A DNA stretch of 7,801 nt from Bacteroidales bacterium (GTDB lineage: Bacteria > Bacteroidota > Bacteroidia > Bacteroidales > P3), in assembly GCA_900771365.1 (NCBI GenBank), contig CAAGNU010000117.1, positions 1 through 7,801 on the forward strand. Direction: 5' to 3'. Of the stretch, positions 4,991 through 7,801 are shown one piece after another. The position numbers and the translations under genes were made by a program. The notes under the pieces are model-generated. The model was not told the origin of the DNA. It saw nothing but the letters and a program-made list of their open reading frames with translations, and made no database searches. Numbering within the stretch: the stretch's first letter is position 1; each line of letters opens with the position of its first letter.

Positions 4991-6334
4991 ATGAAAAGGC
5001 TCGCCCTTTTCCTCGTGCTCTTAAGCGCCACGCCGCTATGGGCGCAGCTTGTCGAACAGCCCCCCTATACCAACGCAGACATACCTCAGTATGTACAGTA
5101 CTTAAACCTTACCGACAGCTTCCCCAATCTGCAATTCTACATCCATGGCGAATATTCCACAATAGTCTTCGAGCAGGACACAGTGGATTATGTGTCCATG
5201 CGACTGAACAGCTGGGATGACACAAACCATGTCCAGGCCTGGATTAACCTCGATCCTGTATCGCCATCAATGTCAATTTATGTCCGCGGGCAAGACGTCG
5301 TACAGATACATTCCCGCCACAAGGACCTCCGTTTCTATGCCCATAATAGCAACCATATCTACATTCACTCTTCATGCGACTCCGTTCTGCACTATGACAA
5401 CATCATCATTTCTGCATACGACCACTGCATCGTGGAGTTCATCAATCCCATCGTGGCGAACACGGTCATGCTCGATGCCGATGATTACGCCACCATACGA
5501 TATTCCAGATACACCTGCAAGTCATACAGGGAACACACGTATAAATATGGCTCAATTGAAGGTCTCATCCGTAACGGAGAGAATGTGGGGAAACATTGGG
5601 AGAGCGGCCATGTCGAGACCAACTTCCCGCAAAGCCCCCACACTACCCAAAAGATCCACTACAGTGCATCCGACCGCTTCCACATCAACCTCTATGGCGG
5701 CCTCAACACTATTGTCCCCAACATACTCTATGGTCCACTCGAAGCTCCTGCGAAAATCTCTTTGGGTAATTTCCAAACCGAGGCGACTTACGACTTTGTG
5801 GCTCGCGACCATTTCACCTTCGGTTTCGGTCTCGGCTATTGCTACAATAATTATATCTTCCACGACCCCTACGTACGTTTCCCTTTTGAAGAATGGTACA
5901 ACTCTGGTGGAAATTTTCTTTCCCTCACCCCAGAAGAGATACCTTTTGGTGAAGAGCAATACTGGCGTTCCGACCTCACCGTTCAGCAGCTTGTCCTGCC
6001 CATCCATTTCGCATACTACCGCAACAGCGACCATTCAAAAGGCTTTCATGCCGAGGCCGACCTTGTACCAAGCCTAAGCATCTTGTACGGAAAATCTTTC
6101 GTTCACCAGCGCTATGGAGAGTCCCTCGGAACAGGTATTGACGAATATAACAACAACACCCCATACGAAGAGTTCCGAAACTATAGCCACTATGACAAAT
6201 TTTTCTGTGGGCGACAGTGCGACCTCCGCCTTTCTGTCGGCTGGGGCTCCTGGAACATCTATGCGCAATACGCACTTTACGCATACTTTGAAAGTGGACA
6301 CGAGCTCTCCCTCGGTTTCAAACTTTCATTATAG
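4991..6334 (+). CDS. Secreted outer-membrane barrel protein with N-terminal beta-solenoid (head-GIN/DUF2807-like) region
   Basis: Predicted outer-membrane protein of 447 residues. Residues 1-19 are a signal peptide ending LWA before Gln19 or Leu20. Residues 45-175 are a run of short regular strands with frequent His, Asn, Asp and Ser turns (FYAHNSNHIYIHSS, IIISAYDHCIVEF, VMLDADDYATIRYS). This looks like a right-handed beta-solenoid of the head-GIN/DUF2807 type, recognised by pattern only. Residues 228-447 alternate amphipathic strands and loops (FHINLYGGLN, FTFGFGLGYCY, LRLSVGWGSWNIYAQYALYAYF) and resemble an outer-membrane barrel of about eight to ten strands ending in a hydrophobic residue. 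The start at 4991 is preferred over an in-frame ATG at 4931 because the signal peptide begins there. It follows the anti-sigma gene by 101 bp, and the solenoid would face the periplasm or the surface depending on topology. It may be the sensor partner of the barrel-less anti-sigma protein or a regulon product. Confidence 0.78.
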   Translation: MKRLALFLVLLSATPLWAQLVEQPPYTNADIPQYVQYLNLTDSFPNLQFYIHGEYSTIVFEQDTVDYVSMRLNSWDDTNHVQAWINLDPVSPSMSIYVRGQDVVQIHSRHKDLRFYAHNSNHIYIHSSCDSVLHYDNIIISAYDHCIVEFINPIVANTVMLDADDYATIRYSRYTCKSYREHTYKYGSIEGLIRNGENVGKHWESGHVETNFPQSPHTTQKIHYSASDRFHINLYGGLNTIVPNILYGPLEAPAKISLGNFQTEATYDFVARDHFTFGFGLGYCYNNYIFHDPYVRFPFEEWYNSGGNFLSLTPEEIPFGEEQYWRSDLTVQQLVLPIHFAYYRNSDHSKGFHAEADLVPSLSILYGKSFVHQRYGESLGTGIDEYNNNTPYEEFRNYSHYDKFFCGRQCDLRLSVGWGSWNIYAQYALYAYFESGHELSLGFKLSL

Positions 6335-6353
6335 AAGACCCCATAAGTACGCC

Positions 6354-6382
6354 CAATTATCAATCTAAACTCTCAATTATCA
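6354..6382 (+). repeat. Direct repeat CAATTATCA spaced by 20 bp
   Basis: CAATTATCA occurs at 6354-6362 and again at 6374-6382, two helical turns apart, just before the start of the small barrel gene. The second copy runs into the ATG. Such AT-rich short repeats are frequent between Bacteroidales genes and may have no function. Confidence 0.5.
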
Positions 6383-6963
6383 TGAAGCAATATATCTTTC
6401 TTTTCCTTATCCTCGCAGCCTTTGTCGGCCACGCACAGGACACAGCAACCTTCTGGCAGCGTAGCCAGATAGGCTTGGAGTTCAGCCACAACGTCAACCA
6501 TGCCTACACATACGCCCCGGGCATCCTCCGCCATCACCCCAACAACTACCTCAACCTCACAGCCTCCTACAATCTCAACCGTTGCTGGAGCCTCGGCGGC
6601 TACATCGGCTTCCACGCCGCTCGGAAATTTTCTGAGGTTTCAAGTAGGCAAATATATGAAGGGTGTACTACAACCCGTATCGAAGACACCCCTCAGCTGG
6701 CCTTCGGCCTCGAAGCCTCCTTCCACATCCTCCCACTACTTAAACAGGGATACAACCCCTTCGACCTCTTCCTCAATGCCAAGCTGGGCCTCACCATGCA
6801 GGACATCGAGCTCGGCTACGGCTTCGGCCTCGGCTACCGTCCCATCCCACGTCTCGAAATCTACGGCAAAGCCAACTGGGGCATGATAGGATTCCCCTAT
6901 GGTATGCTCCAGCAGGATGAGCCTCACCTCCAGCTACGTTTTGGCGCCTCTTTTAATCTATAA
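6382..6963 (+). CDS. Small outer-membrane beta-barrel protein
   Basis: Predicted eight-strand-type outer-membrane barrel, 193 residues. A signal peptide (MKQYIFLFLILAAFVGHA) is followed by QDTATF. The mature part consists of amphipathic strands with aromatic belts: RSQIGLEFSHNV, YLNLTASYNLNRCWSLGGYIGFHA, QLAFGLEASFHIL, FDLFLNAKLGL, IELGYGFGLGYRPIP and LEIYGKANWGMIG, with the terminal strand LQLRFGASFNL. Length and strand count resemble the small OmpA/OmpW-like porin group of Bacteroidetes, but no specific family is recognised. The gene lies 47 bp after the large barrel gene and 45 bp before the lipoprotein gene, so one transcript is plausible. In size it matches the barrel half (about 205 residues) of the fused anti-sigma protein on the left, making it a candidate for the equivalent detached part; that link is inferred. 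Transport substrate is unknown. Confidence 0.82.
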   Translation: MKQYIFLFLILAAFVGHAQDTATFWQRSQIGLEFSHNVNHAYTYAPGILRHHPNNYLNLTASYNLNRCWSLGGYIGFHAARKFSEVSSRQIYEGCTTTRIEDTPQLAFGLEASFHILPLLKQGYNPFDLFLNAKLGLTMQDIELGYGFGLGYRPIPRLEIYGKANWGMIGFPYGMLQQDEPHLQLRFGASFNL

Positions 6964-7008
6964 TGGAACTAATACAACCTAATATATTCACTTAAATACT
7001 ATAAGAAA

Positions 7009-7494
7009 ATGAAAAAAATTCAAATTTGCTTAGCCGCATTTATTGCAGCCTCCATCATGATGGTTTCATGCACAAAAGAACCCGATGAGCAACAAACTCC
7101 TACTGCGGAACCTACAATGAGCGAACTTATCCTCGGAACATGGGACATGGATTGCGCGACCTCGACTTTTCACGAAAAATGGGTCTCAACGATTGATCCC
7201 TATGTTTGGGACTACCCCGCTTCTGAAATCATGTGCTCAGCCAGCTACACCTTCTCGCAAGATGGCACGGCTCTTATAACAGTAGACTATAACGAAAATT
7301 ACGATGAACTGGATCTGACTGACACAACGTGCTATGAAGTGAAAGGGGACACACTATTTTTGGGAGGTGATGAAATGTACCAGATTACGAAACTTGACGA
7401 CAAACAACTTGTCATAGATATATCAGATTCCGAAGAAAATCCCGAGGGTACATATCTTTGGACAATTCATATTGTGCTAAACCGTAGAAATTAA
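7009..7494 (+). CDS. Lipocalin-like lipoprotein
   Basis: Predicted lipoprotein of 161 residues. The signal peptide ends in MMVSC with Cys21 lipidated, and the next residues (TKEPDEQQ) are rich in acidic and polar residues, as in surface-exported Bacteroidetes lipoproteins. The mature domain has the order seen in the small lipocalin-like lipoproteins of this phylum: a ILGTWDMD strand near residue 41, an aromatic-rich loop, SYTFSQDGTALITVDY, then CYEVKGDTLFLGG, YQITKLDDKQLVID and a final strand near WTIHIVLN. This is recognition by pattern; the fold name is likely but not proved, and no ligand can be predicted. Base composition is richer in A and T than in the genes before it, so it may have been acquired or evolve separately. 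It is last in the cluster and is followed by two hairpins. It may be a target of the sigma factor rather than part of the switch. Confidence 0.8.
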   Translation: MKKIQICLAAFIAASIMMVSCTKEPDEQQTPTAEPTMSELILGTWDMDCATSTFHEKWVSTIDPYVWDYPASEIMCSASYTFSQDGTALITVDYNENYDELDLTDTTCYEVKGDTLFLGGDEMYQITKLDDKQLVIDISDSEENPEGTYLWTIHIVLNRRN

Positions 7495-7501
7495 TTCATT
7501 A

Positions 7502-7530
7502 TAGGGCATATCTGCCCTAATTCTTCTAGT
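7502..7530 (+). terminator. Possible intrinsic terminator after the lipocalin-like gene
   Basis: TAGGGCA (7502-7508), a 4-nt loop, and TGCCCTA (7513-7519) form a perfect 7-bp stem eight bases after the stop codon. The bases after it are U-rich but interrupted (ATTCTTCTAGTTGTT). It is a modest terminator by itself, with a stronger hairpin following. Confidence 0.5.
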
Positions 7531-7558
7531 TGTTAAAGACTTCTATAGGCTTCTACAA

Positions 7559-7600
7559 AAAAGTGCAAAAATGCTCCATTGTGTGACTTTTTGCACTTTT
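7559..7600. terminator. Strong, probably bidirectional, hairpin terminator
   Basis: AAAAGTGCAAAAA (7559-7571) and TTTTTGCACTTTT (7588-7600) are perfect 13-bp inverted copies around a 16-nt loop. The symmetric A and T tails would allow termination in either direction. It separates the right cluster from the gene beginning at 7779. Confidence 0.75.
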
Positions 7601-7723
7601 CGTGTGTCTAATTATTTGAGACTTGAAAAAATCGTTTTTTTTTTAGTTCCGTGAATACGAAAATACATCAATCAACGTTATCTATTCAAGGGGAGTTCTA
7701 TAAATTAAAATAGTGTTAATCAT

Positions 7724-7754
7724 TTTGTTATGTCAGAAATTTTTCGTATCTTTG
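7724..7754 (+). promoter_or_regulatory. Bacteroidetes vegetative promoter
   Basis: TTTG at 7724-7727 and TATCTTTG at 7747-7754 are separated by 19 bp. Both boxes match the Bacteroidetes primary sigma consensus (TTTG, about 19-21 bp, TAnnTTTG). The predicted transcription start is near 7760, about 20 nt before the ATG at 7779. This is the best promoter in the window and supports the phylum assignment. Confidence 0.85.
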
Positions 7755-7778
7755 CAAAAAAATTGAAAGGGAATTGAT

Positions 7779-7801
7779 ATGGCATACAAAAACACATCAG
7801 A
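7779..7801 (+). CDS. Start of an unidentified gene, cut by the window edge
   Basis: ATG at 7779 opens a frame reading MAYKNTS before the window ends. A purine-rich stretch (GAAAGGGA, 7765-7772) lies 6-13 bp upstream, a fitting ribosome-binding site, and a complete vegetative promoter precedes it. Only seven full codons are visible, so the product cannot be named. Its own promoter and the upstream terminator suggest it is independent of the sigma cluster. Confidence 0.6.

Noticed and set aside
5217..6077. Plus-strand open frame of 286 codons rich in Ser and Thr
   Set aside because: It is an out-of-frame shadow of the outer-membrane barrel gene, which has a signal peptide and coherent strands.

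Overview
The window looks like a chromosomal piece of a fairly GC-rich member of the Bacteroidales (Prevotella/Bacteroides-type). The evidence is a perfect Bacteroidetes vegetative promoter (TTTG, 19 bp, TAtcTTTG) at the right end, lipoprotein signals of the xxxSC type followed by acidic residues, and small outer-membrane barrels with Bacteroidetes character. Genus cannot be fixed from sequence alone. There are no tRNA, rRNA, CRISPR, transposase or phage genes.

The layout is two envelope-signalling gene clusters pointing away from each other around a 495-bp control region (3233-3727). The left cluster reads leftward (minus strand): a small lipoprotein (3232-2735), a larger lipoprotein with repeated aromatic strands (2685-1798), an ECF sigma factor (1776-1228), and a 402-residue protein (1235-27). 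That last protein has a short cytoplasmic head, one inner-membrane helix, a proline-rich periplasmic linker and a C-terminal outer-membrane barrel. This is the architecture of the dual membrane-spanning anti-sigma factors (Dma) known from Bacteroides thetaiotaomicron. The right cluster reads rightward (plus strand): a second ECF sigma factor (3728-4237), an overlapping single-pass anti-sigma-like protein without a barrel (4221-4889), a secreted protein with a beta-solenoid-like head and an outer-membrane barrel (4991-6334), a small outer-membrane barrel (6382-6963) and a lipocalin-like lipoprotein (7009-7494). Two hairpins close this cluster, and a new promoter and gene start follow at 7724-7801.

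The working model is that each sigma factor is held by its membrane partner and released by an envelope signal. In the left module the sensor barrel and the anti-sigma domain are one polypeptide. In the right module the corresponding parts are separate genes, with candidate barrel partners encoded immediately downstream. The right sigma gene has a convincing ECF-type promoter directly in front of it (TGTAAC, 16 bp, CATCTA), which suggests autoregulation.

The most unusual sequence is non-coding. An array of 11-bp units with a conserved CTCCG-like core, seven in one orientation followed by five in the other and in exact register within each half, occupies 3480-3614 between the two clusters. The start of the left sigma gene is also odd: it has no ATG where the family would begin, and an inverted repeat lies over the only near-cognate start.
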